Shown here one piece after another: positions 1-7,469 of a stretch of 8,467 bases of DNA. The stretch covers positions 1 to 8,467 of the forward strand of contig JACQBB010000437.1 of NCBI GenBank assembly GCA_016194625.1. The letters are read 5' to 3'. The notes under the pieces are model-generated. The model worked only from the letters and a program-made list of their open reading frames with translations, ran no database searches and had not been told where the DNA came from. A program made the position numbers and the translations under genes. Within the stretch, counting starts at the first letter, position 1, and every line of letters starts with the position of its first letter. The stretch is from Elusimicrobiota bacterium (GTDB lineage Bacteria > Elusimicrobiota > Elusimicrobia > UBA1565 > UBA9628).

Positions 1-1221
<1,221 letters not shown>

Positions 1222-1229
1222 GGGGTGAG

Positions 1230-1235
1230 CCTCCT
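1230..1235 (-). promoter_or_regulatory. Strong ribosome binding site of icd
   Basis: The minus strand reads AGGAGG here, a complete Shine-Dalgarno core, 8 bases before the ATG of icd. This fixes the icd start. The opposing gene across the same intergenic region has no such site. Confidence 0.85.
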
Positions 1236-1362
1236 GAGAGAGTCCTGCTTTCACTGTATCAAAAAATCCGGGCGACAAGGATACTGCTTAGCAACGACAC
1301 TGCCGGAACGGAGGACCGGGACTAAGGACCTGCGCCCGCATAGGTCGAAAGTCCCGAAAGTA

Positions 1363-1371
1363 TGCTATGCT
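1363..1371 (+). promoter_or_regulatory. Extended -10 promoter element of the secreted-protein gene
   Basis: The sequence TGCTATGCT fits the extended -10 pattern TGnTAnnnT. If its hexamer (1366-1371) starts at -12, then +1 falls on base 1378, the A of the ATG. No -35 hexamer is evident, which extended -10 promoters do not need. There is also no Shine-Dalgarno sequence before the ATG. Together these suggest a leaderless transcript. Confidence 0.5.
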
Positions 1372-1377
1372 CCCGCC

Positions 1378-2202
1378 ATGAACCGACTCCTCGCCGCGCT
1401 GTGCCTCCTGGCCGCGTCCGCCGTCCACGCCCAAGGGCTCCCCGCGTTCTCGGGCGTGAGCTTCCGGAACATCAAGTCGACCCGCTTCGAGCTGGAGTCC
1501 CCCCGCCCGCGCGCCGGCGACGAGCTCTCGTCCTACCACATGATCGCCCAGGCCGGCCGCGACCGCCTGTTCGGCTACGCGCAGACCGAGGACCAGGCCC
1601 GCGAGGCCATCGCGTACTGGACCGACGCCTTGCGCCAGGCCGGCGTGCTCCCGGTCGGGGCGTCCTACGCCGACGGCATGTACCAGATCCAGTACCGGAC
1701 CGCCGACGGCCGCGTGATCCGGGACTTCCTGGCCGACCCGCGCCAGTTCCCCCCGAAGGACGAGGCCGGCCTGCGCGCGAACATGGCGCTGGTCCGCGCC
1801 GCGCTGGAGAAGGCCGGCCACGGCGTCGTCGCCGCCCGCGTCGTCTCCGTGGACGCGCTGCTGCCGACCTACTCGGTGCTGTACCTGACCAAGCCCGACG
1901 CGAACCCCGACCACGAGGCGCGCCTGCGCGTGCTCAAGCCCGGCGACGACATCGACGTCTCCGTCTACAAGGGCGCCGGCGTGGACGTCGTCCAGACCCC
2001 CGAGCCGTGGATGATGGTCTACCTGGGTCCCGAGGTCGGCTACGTGACGGTGATCGGCAAGACCCGCGACGAGGTCCTGGAGAAGCTGGCCAAGCGCGAG
2101 GACTTCCTGAAGGGCGAGGGCAAGGTCCTCATCGCCCACAAGATCGAGCCGATGGACGACGCGGACTACAAGTTCGCGGCAGCGATCTACTTCTTCCAGT
2201 AG
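1378..2202 (+). CDS. Secreted protein of unknown family, 274 residues
   Basis: I do not recognise the family. Residues 1-18 form a clear Sec signal peptide: MNR, then a leucine/alanine core, ending at a probable cleavage in VHA-QG. The mature part is about 256 residues with mixed charged and hydrophobic stretches, as expected of a folded periplasmic protein. It has no cysteine, no further membrane segment and no lipobox. An Asp/Glu/Lys-rich region with helix-like heptads covers residues 70-90 and 130-150. Possible beta strands lie at 150-170 and 210-226, and the protein ends in aromatics (YFFQ). The start at 1378 is chosen because the signal peptide begins there. The frame stays open far upstream, but that part is antisense to icd and not protein-like. 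There is no Shine-Dalgarno site. It is transcribed alone and runs 16 bases into the 3' end of the opposing phospholipase gene. Confidence 0.85.
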   Translation: MNRLLAALCLLAASAVHAQGLPAFSGVSFRNIKSTRFELESPRPRAGDELSSYHMIAQAGRDRLFGYAQTEDQAREAIAYWTDALRQAGVLPVGASYADGMYQIQYRTADGRVIRDFLADPRQFPPKDEAGLRANMALVRAALEKAGHGVVAARVVSVDALLPTYSVLYLTKPDANPDHEARLRVLKPGDDIDVSVYKGAGVDVVQTPEPWMMVYLGPEVGYVTVIGKTRDEVLEKLAKREDFLKGEGKVLIAHKIEPMDDADYKFAAAIYFFQ

Positions 2203-3071
2203 AAGGCGGACGGGTCCGCCAGGAACGCGCGCGCGTCGTCGGCGCCCTGCGCGAGCATCCGGCGCACGCCCGCCGCGCGGAAGTCCAGCATCATCGGCGC
2301 GAGGCGCCGCGACGGCGCCACGCGGTACACGCGCGGCGGGCGCGGCGCTCGCGCCAGGCTCTCCAGCCCCTCGTCGACGATCCCCCGCCCCGCCTCGCGC
2401 GAGGCCTGCTCGAGCTCGCGCCACGGCCAGAGCTCGCGCCGGCCCAGCTCGTCGGCGCGGACCATCTCGAGGACCAGCACCGTCGCGCAGGACGCCAGCG
2501 GCGCGAAGTCCGTCGGCCGCGGCATCGGAACGCCCCCGTCGTACAGGCGCACGCGGCGGCCGCGGAAGTCCAGGTCCACCGGCGGGAACACGAGCGGCAC
2601 CGCGCACGAGGCGGCCGCGTGCTCGACGAGCGGGGCGTCCCAGCCGTCCCGGCCCCCCGGCGTGTAGCGCGCGTACAGCGCCGTCGCCTCGGACGGGCAG
2701 GCGGTCATCACCGTGAGCTCGGCCTTGAGCGCGGCCTTCGCCGCCTCGTCGTCGCGCGCCTCGTCGAAGAACGAGCGCAGCGGCGCCGCCGAGCACAGCG
2801 CGAACGGAGCCAGCCGCGGGCGCGGGCGCAGCGTCCAGGCGTTCAGGCGCCGCCAGTGGGCGAGCGCCTCGGGCAGGCGGCCGAAGGCGAGCGCGGCGCC
2901 GTTGACGACGCCGATGCTGTAGCCCATCACCGCGTCGAAGCGCAGGCCGGCGGCGTCCAGGACCTCGAGCGCGCCCGCCTGCCAGGCGCCGAGCGAGCCG
3001 CCGCCTTGGAGGAAGACGCCGAGCGGCCGCGGGAACGGCTCAGACCCGGCGTTCGTCGAGGAGCCGTTCGT
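2187..3071 (-). CDS. Patatin-like phospholipase, start codon unresolved
   Basis: A predicted serine lipid acyl hydrolase using a Ser-Asp dyad, probably acting on phospholipid at the membrane. Numbered from 3071, the oxyanion-hole motif GGGSLG is at 23-28, the nucleophile elbow GYSIG at 50-54 (Ser52), the AxxAVPLVFPPV segment follows, and DGG carries catalytic Asp178. All are standard for the patatin family. There is no signal peptide or membrane segment. The frame is open from 2187 to 3344, yet no ATG, GTG or TTG occurs in it before codon 48 (GTG at 2930), which is already past the oxyanion hole. I placed the start provisionally at an ACG at 3071, which has AGGAGG (3078-3083) 6 bases upstream. 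Other readings are a +1 shift from the glycosyltransferase frame, or a sequence error. It overlaps the glycosyltransferase 3' end and, at its own 3' end, the convergent secreted-protein gene by 16 bases. The family is near certain; the start is not. Confidence 0.85.
   Translation of the reverse strand, partial: TNGSSTNAGSEPFPRPLGVFLQGGGSLGAWQAGALEVLDAAGLRFDAVMGYSIGVVNGAALAFGRLPEALAHWRRLNAWTLRPRPRLAPFALCSAAPLRSFFDEARDDEAAKAALKAELTVMTACPSEATALYARYTPGGRDGWDAPLVEHAAASCAVPLVFPPVDLDFRGRRVRLYDGGVPMPRPTDFAPLASCATVLVLEMVRADELGRRELWPWRELEQASREAGRGIVDEGLESLARAPRPPRVYRVAPSRRLAPMMLDFRAAGVRRMLAQGADDARAFLADPSAFYWKK
2205..2220 (+). terminator. Candidate hairpin terminator just after the secreted-protein gene
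   Basis: GGCGGAC and GTCCGCC form a perfect 7-base inverted repeat around two bases, realistically a 6-bp stem with a CGGG loop. It begins 3 bases past the stop of the plus-strand gene and lies inside the last codons of the opposing phospholipase gene. No T-run follows on either strand, so it could instead be an RNA-end stabiliser or a by-product of GC-rich coding sequence. Confidence 0.3.
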
Positions 3072-4191
3072 AGAGCGCCTCCTGGGCGCGGACCATCCCG
3101 TCGATGTCGAACTCCGAGCCGATGGAGGCCGCCGCGCGGGCGCCCAGGCGGCGGCGCAGGTCCGCGTCGGTGAGCAGCCCGACGAGCTTCTCGGCGAAGC
3201 CGTCCACGTCGCCGGGCTCGACCAGGAAGCCGTTCTGCCCGTCGACGAGGACGTCGGTGACGCCGTCGGTCGCGTAGCACACCGACGGCAGGCCGGTGTG
3301 CATCGCCTCGACGAGCGCGCGCGGCAGGCCCTCCCACAGCGAGGTCAGCGCGAACGCGTCGGCCGCGGCCAGCCACTGCGGCCCGTCGCGGCGCCAGCCC
3401 AGGAAGGTCAGCTTGTCGCCCAGGCCGAGGGCGAGCGCCTTGGCCTGCAGGGCCGTCTTCTGCGGGCCGTCGCCGAGGAAGACGAAGCGCGCGTCCGGCA
3501 CCTTCGCCGCGGCCTTCGCCGCCGCCGCGACGAAGTCCCCGGCGTTCTTCTGCGGCTTCAGGTTGCCGATCGAGACGACCAGGAGCTTGTGGCGGCCGAT
3601 CCCCGCGGTCATCTTGAGCGCGTCGGCGTCCACGCGCGCCGGGAAGTCGGCCAGGCGCACGCCGGAGCGGATGATGGTCGCGCCCTCCGCGCGGCCCAGG
3701 CCGTGGGCCTCGGCGTAGCGCGCGTTCGACTGCGAGACGAAGACGAGGCGCGTCGTGAACCGCGCGCAGAGCCGCTCGAGCGCCACGTACAGCCGCTTCA
3801 CCCACGGGTGCTGGCGGTCGTGGAAGCCGAAGCCGTGGTAGGTGTGCACGACGACCGGGACGCCGCACCACGCGGCGGCCAGGCGCCCGAGGATGCCGGC
3901 CTTCGAGCTGTGCGTGTGGACCACGTCCGGGCGCTCGGCCTGGAAGCACTTCACCAGCTCGAGCAGGGCCATCAGGTCGTGGACCGGCGAGACCTCGCGC
4001 GTCAGCGACGGCAGCCACACGGCGCGGATCGCGCGGTCGGCGCGGACTTCGGCGTCGAGCAGCCCCCCCTCGCCGCAGACGAGGACCGGCTCGAAGCGGG
4101 CGCGGTCGAGCGTGCGCACCGTGTGCAGGGTGTTCTGCTGGGCGCCGCCCAGGTCGAGGCGGGTGATGACGTGCGCGACCTTGATCCTCAC
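3040..4191 (-). CDS. GT4-family glycosyltransferase (GT-B fold)
   Basis: Predicted to move a sugar from a nucleotide-sugar donor to an envelope glycan such as lipopolysaccharide, capsule or exopolysaccharide; substrate specificity cannot be read from sequence. The 383 residues show both Rossmann-like halves. The N-terminal acceptor domain has VITRLDLGGAQQN (8-20), PDVVHTHSSKAG (88-99) and VHTYHGFGFH (115-124). The C-terminal donor domain has VSIGNLKPQKN (206-216), FLGDGPQ (238-244), FLGW (263-266) and the EGLPRALVE Ex7E pair Glu287/Glu295 that contacts the donor sugar-nucleotide. The length is normal for GT4. It starts at GTG with no clear Shine-Dalgarno site, 14 bases after the SpoIID gene, so translational coupling is likely. 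It has no membrane segment and probably works at the inner face of the cytoplasmic membrane. Its last codons overlap the phospholipase frame. Confidence 0.95.
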   Translation of the reverse strand: MRIKVAHVITRLDLGGAQQNTLHTVRTLDRARFEPVLVCGEGGLLDAEVRADRAIRAVWLPSLTREVSPVHDLMALLELVKCFQAERPDVVHTHSSKAGILGRLAAAWCGVPVVVHTYHGFGFHDRQHPWVKRLYVALERLCARFTTRLVFVSQSNARYAEAHGLGRAEGATIIRSGVRLADFPARVDADALKMTAGIGRHKLLVVSIGNLKPQKNAGDFVAAAAKAAAKVPDARFVFLGDGPQKTALQAKALALGLGDKLTFLGWRRDGPQWLAAADAFALTSLWEGLPRALVEAMHTGLPSVCYATDGVTDVLVDGQNGFLVEPGDVDGFAEKLVGLLTDADLRRRLGARAAASIGSEFDIDGMVRAQEALYERLLDERRV

Positions 4192-4205
4192 GCGAGGATT
4201 CTACA

Positions 4206-6410
4206 TCATCGGGGCGCGGGCGACGGCTTCGGCGCCGGAGGCTTGCCCGCGGCGTCCTTCTGCAGCCTGTAGTTCAGCGTGCGCCGATACGGGCCGACGC
4301 CCTTGACCGGCGCGCCGGCCGCCGACGGGAGCGGCGTCGGATGATCCACCGAGCGGACCTCCTGGCGCGGGAAGTAGTGCTTGAGGATGTCCCGCCACGG
4401 CTTGCCGAGCGCGGCCTGGCCGACGCCGCCCGCGCGCGAGTAGCCGACGCCGTGTCCGGTCCCGGCCCCCCACAGGATCACGCGCGACACGCTCTTGCCG
4501 TCGTAGACCGGCTGCAGGGAGAACAGCGTCGAGCGCAGGCTCCCGGGCGACAGCAGGCGCTGCAGCTCCTCGAAGCCCGTGTAGACGACCGAGCCGTCGG
4601 CGCCGACGACCTCGATGCCCTTCACGCGTCCGGTGTCCGTGCGGCCGGTCACGCGCAGCGCGCGGACGCGGCCGACGCGCTTCTTCTGGTCCACGCGGGC
4701 GCGGATGTCCTTGACGTCGAGGACGCGGACCCAGCGCGCGGTCGCGGCCGAGCGTCCGGGCGCGGCCTCGCTGTACAGGCCCTCGGGCGGAGGCTCGTGG
4801 ACGAAGCGCTCGAAGTCGAGCGGCGTGGTCCAGGACGCGAGGGGGCGCGGGCCGTCGTCCACCGAGACGAACGTCTCCAGCCCCGGCTCCCCGGAGGCCC
4901 GGCCGTCCTCGGTGCGGCCGCCGCTGTCCTCGTGCTGCGGCGCGCGCGTCACCAGCCCGTTCTCGGTCAGGGCCAGCCCCTCGGTCGCCAGCACCCCGTC
5001 GCCGGCCTCGCGCATCTCCCCGCTGACGCCGACGGTCGGCTGGACCGAGCGGTCGTCGAGCAGGTCGTAGCGCTCGAGCGTCGGCGGCCGGTGGCCCATC
5101 GCCCACAGCGCGGCGGTGCGCGACACGACCGCCTGCGCCTTGTAGGCCTCCGGAGGCGAGCCGGACGGCAGCGCCATCGAGACGACGCCGTACAGGTACA
5201 GCTCGAGCGGCGTCTCCGCGACCAGGCGGAAGCCCCACGGGTTCGGGATCACCTCGACGGAGCCGCGCGTCTCGCGGTCGCCCAGGTCCACGCCGACGGG
5301 GTCGGTGATCTTGGCGCTCTTGACGAGGATCGAGCCGCGCGGGCTCTGCGGCACGAAGGCGAACGGCTGCTTCGACACGAAGAGCAGGTTGCGCGCGGAG
5401 TCGCGGACCTCGACGACGTTGGTGTCGGGGCGGAACTCGACCTCCCACTGGTCGTACGCGTTGCCGTTGTCGCGCAGAGCGCCGTAGGCCGCGGCGGTGA
5501 CCTTGAACGGGGCGTTCGACATCAGGTAGGCGCGCGTCATCGACGCGGGCTTGCCGTTGGGCGCGCCGAACAGGCCGACGCGCACCGCGCGGCTGGACTT
5601 CGGCAGCGGCGGCTCGTCGGCGTTGGCGTCCAGCAGGGGGCGGGCGACGCGGCGCACTCCGGAGGCGGCGTCCGGGTCGCCGGTGACGAAGCGCGCGTTG
5701 CGCTTGAGGACCTTCTGGGCCTCCTCGTCGGCGGGGTCGAACCACAGCGCGCGCCGCGCGGCGAGCCACGCGCCGCGGTTGTCGCCGACGCGGTCCATGA
5801 AGCGGACCAGCGCGCGCAGGGCCTCGCGGTCGTACGGGTCCACGTCCAGCGCCTGGCGCAGGTAGCTGAGCGTGGCCGGCTGGTCGCCGATGGTCGCGGC
5901 GGCCTCGGCGGTGAGCTGGGCGGCGGCGGCGACCGAGTAGGGGCCGGCGACACCGGCGCGGCGCAGCGGCTCCAGCGCGGCCTTCGGCTTGTCGTCCAGG
6001 ATCGCGGTCAGGCCCAGCCCCAGGTCCGCCTCGGCCTGCGTCTCGGTCGTCGAGGAGCGGTCGATCGCCTTCTCGAACGACTCCTTGGCCTCGCGCAGGC
6101 GGCCGACCGACAGCGACGACCACGCGCGCTGGTTCCAGACCAGCCCGTCCGCGCCCTCGGCGAGCGAGGCCTTGATCCACAAGGGCAGCGCCGTCTCGGG
6201 GCGGCCGGCGTCGCGCTCGGCCAGCGCCTCGTTGGCCTCGGGGCGCGGCCCCGTCGCGCCGAGTCCGGACAGGTAGCGCCAGCCGCTGGCGGCGTCGTCG
6301 TAGCGGCCCTGCAGGAAGGCGCCGTACGACTCGCGCGTGGTCTGCTCGACCTCGGCGGCGAGGGCGGGGACGGCGAGGACGGCGAGCAGGGCGGCGGCGC
6401 GCAGGCTCAT
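4206..6410 (-). CDS. Exported TPR-like/SpoIID-domain protein, probable pseudoenzyme
   Basis: 734 residues. Residues 1-19 are a signal peptide (VPALAA cleavage region). Residues ~25-240 are Ala-rich helical pairs resembling TPR repeats, for example 104-118, 144-180 and 181-235. Residues ~275-685 match the SpoIID/LytB domain: LELYLYGVVS, PPEAYKAQAVVSRTAALW (419-436), SGGRTED (496-502), GRVKGIEVVG, LRSTLFSL (625-632), GHGVGYSR (652-659) and ILKHYFP. SpoIID proteins are lytic transglycosylases that cut denuded peptidoglycan glycan strands. Here the GVVxxEMP catalytic Glu (B. subtilis Glu88) aligns with Ala413 (GVVSMALP), and the usual DLCD...H.C metal-ligand stretch reads DLLDDRSV (449-456). It may bind glycan without cutting it. 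A Pro/Ala/Lys tail ends the protein. GGAGG lies 5 bases before the ATG, which overlaps the upstream stop as ATGA. No sporulation genes are nearby. Confidence 0.92.
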   Translation of the reverse strand: MSLRAAALLAVLAVPALAAEVEQTTRESYGAFLQGRYDDAASGWRYLSGLGATGPRPEANEALAERDAGRPETALPLWIKASLAEGADGLVWNQRAWSSLSVGRLREAKESFEKAIDRSSTTETQAEADLGLGLTAILDDKPKAALEPLRRAGVAGPYSVAAAAQLTAEAAATIGDQPATLSYLRQALDVDPYDREALRALVRFMDRVGDNRGAWLAARRALWFDPADEEAQKVLKRNARFVTGDPDAASGVRRVARPLLDANADEPPLPKSSRAVRVGLFGAPNGKPASMTRAYLMSNAPFKVTAAAYGALRDNGNAYDQWEVEFRPDTNVVEVRDSARNLLFVSKQPFAFVPQSPRGSILVKSAKITDPVGVDLGDRETRGSVEVIPNPWGFRLVAETPLELYLYGVVSMALPSGSPPEAYKAQAVVSRTAALWAMGHRPPTLERYDLLDDRSVQPTVGVSGEMREAGDGVLATEGLALTENGLVTRAPQHEDSGGRTEDGRASGEPGLETFVSVDDGPRPLASWTTPLDFERFVHEPPPEGLYSEAAPGRSAATARWVRVLDVKDIRARVDQKKRVGRVRALRVTGRTDTGRVKGIEVVGADGSVVYTGFEELQRLLSPGSLRSTLFSLQPVYDGKSVSRVILWGAGTGHGVGYSRAGGVGQAALGKPWRDILKHYFPRQEVRSVDHPTPLPSAAGAPVKGVGPYRRTLNYRLQKDAAGKPPAPKPSPAPR

Positions 6411-6877
6411 CGCGTCCTCCGCGTCTTCGCGCGCGGCGCGGCCGTCGGCGTCGGGAGCCGGTCGGGCGGCTCCTCTCCGGCGGCGGCGGGGCGGAACGGC
6501 TCGATCGACTGCGGGATCACGAGGCGCAGTTTATTGAGACGCTCGAGCGCGGCGGGACGGTACGCCGGCGTGTCGAGCGCGAGGGCCTTGTCGGCGATCG
6601 ACTGGAGCCGGGCGACGTCGAAGCCCTTCGCGGCCGCGACGGCGATCTCCTCGCTGACGGCCTTGTGCAGCGCGCGCAGGCGCAGCGACTCCTTGCGGTC
6701 GAGGTCCTCCGCGATCGGCGCGGCGAGGCCGGACTTCCCCCGCGCGGCGGCGTCCGCGCGCTCCTGCCACCACTGCCGCGGGATCCCCTGATAGCGGTCT
6801 CCCAGCACGACCAAGGCGACGGCGATCCCGGCGACCGCGAACGTGCGCGCGTTGAGGAAGCGGAGGATCGTCTCCAT
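6407..6877 (-). CDS. Small membrane-anchored protein of unknown function
   Basis: 156 residues; family not recognised. One hydrophobic segment at about residues 11-27 (TFAVAGIAVALVVLG), preceded by two arginines, fits a signal anchor with the N-terminus in the cytoplasm and the rest outside. Residues 36-125 are charged and helix-prone (QERADAAARG, EDLDRKESLRLRALHKAVSEE), perhaps a short coiled coil. The last ~30 residues are a Pro/Ala/Arg-rich tail ending KTRRTR. The stop codon overlaps the SpoIID start as ATGA, so the two are almost certainly co-translated and may act together in the envelope. It starts 6 bases after the preceding gene with only a weak GAAGG upstream. Confidence 0.8.
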   Translation of the reverse strand: METILRFLNARTFAVAGIAVALVVLGDRYQGIPRQWWQERADAAARGKSGLAAPIAEDLDRKESLRLRALHKAVSEEIAVAAAKGFDVARLQSIADKALALDTPAYRPAALERLNKLRLVIPQSIEPFRPAAAGEEPPDRLPTPTAAPRAKTRRTR

Positions 6878-6883
6878 GCGGCG

Positions 6884-7468
6884 TCAGGCCTTCGGGGGCT
6901 GGCCGGGCGGCGCGGCCGGGGGCGCGGCGGGCGGCGTCGTCGGCGGCGCGGCGGCCGGCGGCGCCGCGGCGGGCTTGGCCGGACCCGCGCAGGCCATCAC
7001 GATCTTGTTGGCGACGGTGGGCAGGCCCTGGCCGCGCATCACCATCTCCTCGACCTCCTGCGCCAGATACCAGGCCTCGACCTTCAGGTCGGCGGCGCGG
7101 ATGTGCTGGTGGGCGAGCAGGGACAGGTCGTGCAGCGCGCGCAGGCTCTGCGTCAGGCGCATGCACAGCCGCATCACGTCGTTGGCGAACTTGGCGGCCT
7201 TCTCGTCGGGCCCGGCGGTGCGCTCGATCGAGCCGAGCACCACGGGGATGCCGGAGATCTCGGTGCCGAAGGTGCGGACCTCGCGGCGGAAGCGCTGGAG
7301 GTCGTAGCCGTACATCGTGTCGTTGTTCGGCAGGTTGTTCTTCTGGGCGTTGGAGATGCGCTGGGCGCGGAACAGCAGGTCCTCGAGCTTGCCCTTCAGC
7401 GCGTTGACCTTGTCCGCGGTCATCGAGAGCGTGCCTTCCATCTGCTTGAGGCCTTGCAGTGTCTCCAT
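6884..7468 (-). CDS. Helical protein with Pro/Ala-rich tail, unknown function
   Basis: 194 residues; family not recognised. There is no signal peptide or membrane segment. Residues 1-45 and 90-148 are amphipathic and rich in Leu, Lys and Glu (KVNALKGKLEDLLFRAQR; RLTQSLRALHDLSLLAHQH), pointing to a helical bundle or coiled coil. Cys102 and Cys160 are the only cysteines. From residue 162 the chain is almost all Pro and Ala, a flexible tail like those on its neighbours. The start codon follows the preceding stop by one base, with AAGGAG at 7473-7478 inside the upstream gene, so the two are coupled. A cytoplasmic partner or scaffold for the membrane proteins on either side is possible, but that is inference. 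Confidence 0.8.
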   Translation of the reverse strand: METLQGLKQMEGTLSMTADKVNALKGKLEDLLFRAQRISNAQKNNLPNNDTMYGYDLQRFRREVRTFGTEISGIPVVLGSIERTAGPDEKAAKFANDVMRLCMRLTQSLRALHDLSLLAHQHIRAADLKVEAWYLAQEVEEMVMRGQGLPTVANKIVMACAGPAKPAAAPPAAAPPTTPPAAPPAAPPGQPPKA

Positions 7469-7469
7469 G

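Larger units (their letters stand above)
1222..1377. promoter_or_regulatory. Divergent promoter region between icd and the secreted-protein gene
   Basis: This is the only sizeable non-coding stretch in the window, and it is visibly richer in A/T than its surroundings. It must hold the promoters for both icd (leftward) and the secreted-protein gene (rightward). On the minus strand TATCCT (1278-1283) is -10-like, but I cannot pair it with a convincing -35, so the icd start site is unresolved. The sequence CGAAAGT occurs twice, at 1346-1352 and 1355-1361. GCATAG (1338-1343) is inverted as CTATGC (1365-1370), overlapping the rightward -10. Either could be an operator, but both are short enough to be chance. 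Confidence 0.55.

Noticed and set aside
1288..2796. A 502-residue minus-strand open frame
   Set aside because: It runs out of frame across both the phospholipase and the convergent secreted-protein gene and shows no family motif.
2187..2930. Phospholipase starting at GTG 2930 or ATG 2927
   Set aside because: This start would place residue 1 next to the GYSIG nucleophile elbow and drop the GGGSLG oxyanion hole, which is encoded in the same open frame just upstream.
4201..6180. A 659-residue minus-strand frame inside the SpoIID gene
   Set aside because: Arg/Pro-rich shadow in a different frame from the recognisable SpoIID motifs.
4341..6791. An 816-residue open frame on the plus strand
   Set aside because: It is antisense to the SpoIID and 156-residue genes, whose motifs are clear. 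Its composition (mostly Arg, Ala, Gly, Leu, Val, Asp) is typical of the complement of high-GC coding DNA.
6895..6980. GC-rich repeat tract as a structural DNA repeat
   Set aside because: It is explained by Pro/Ala codons in the tail of the 194-residue protein; the units are irregular and not a tandem array.
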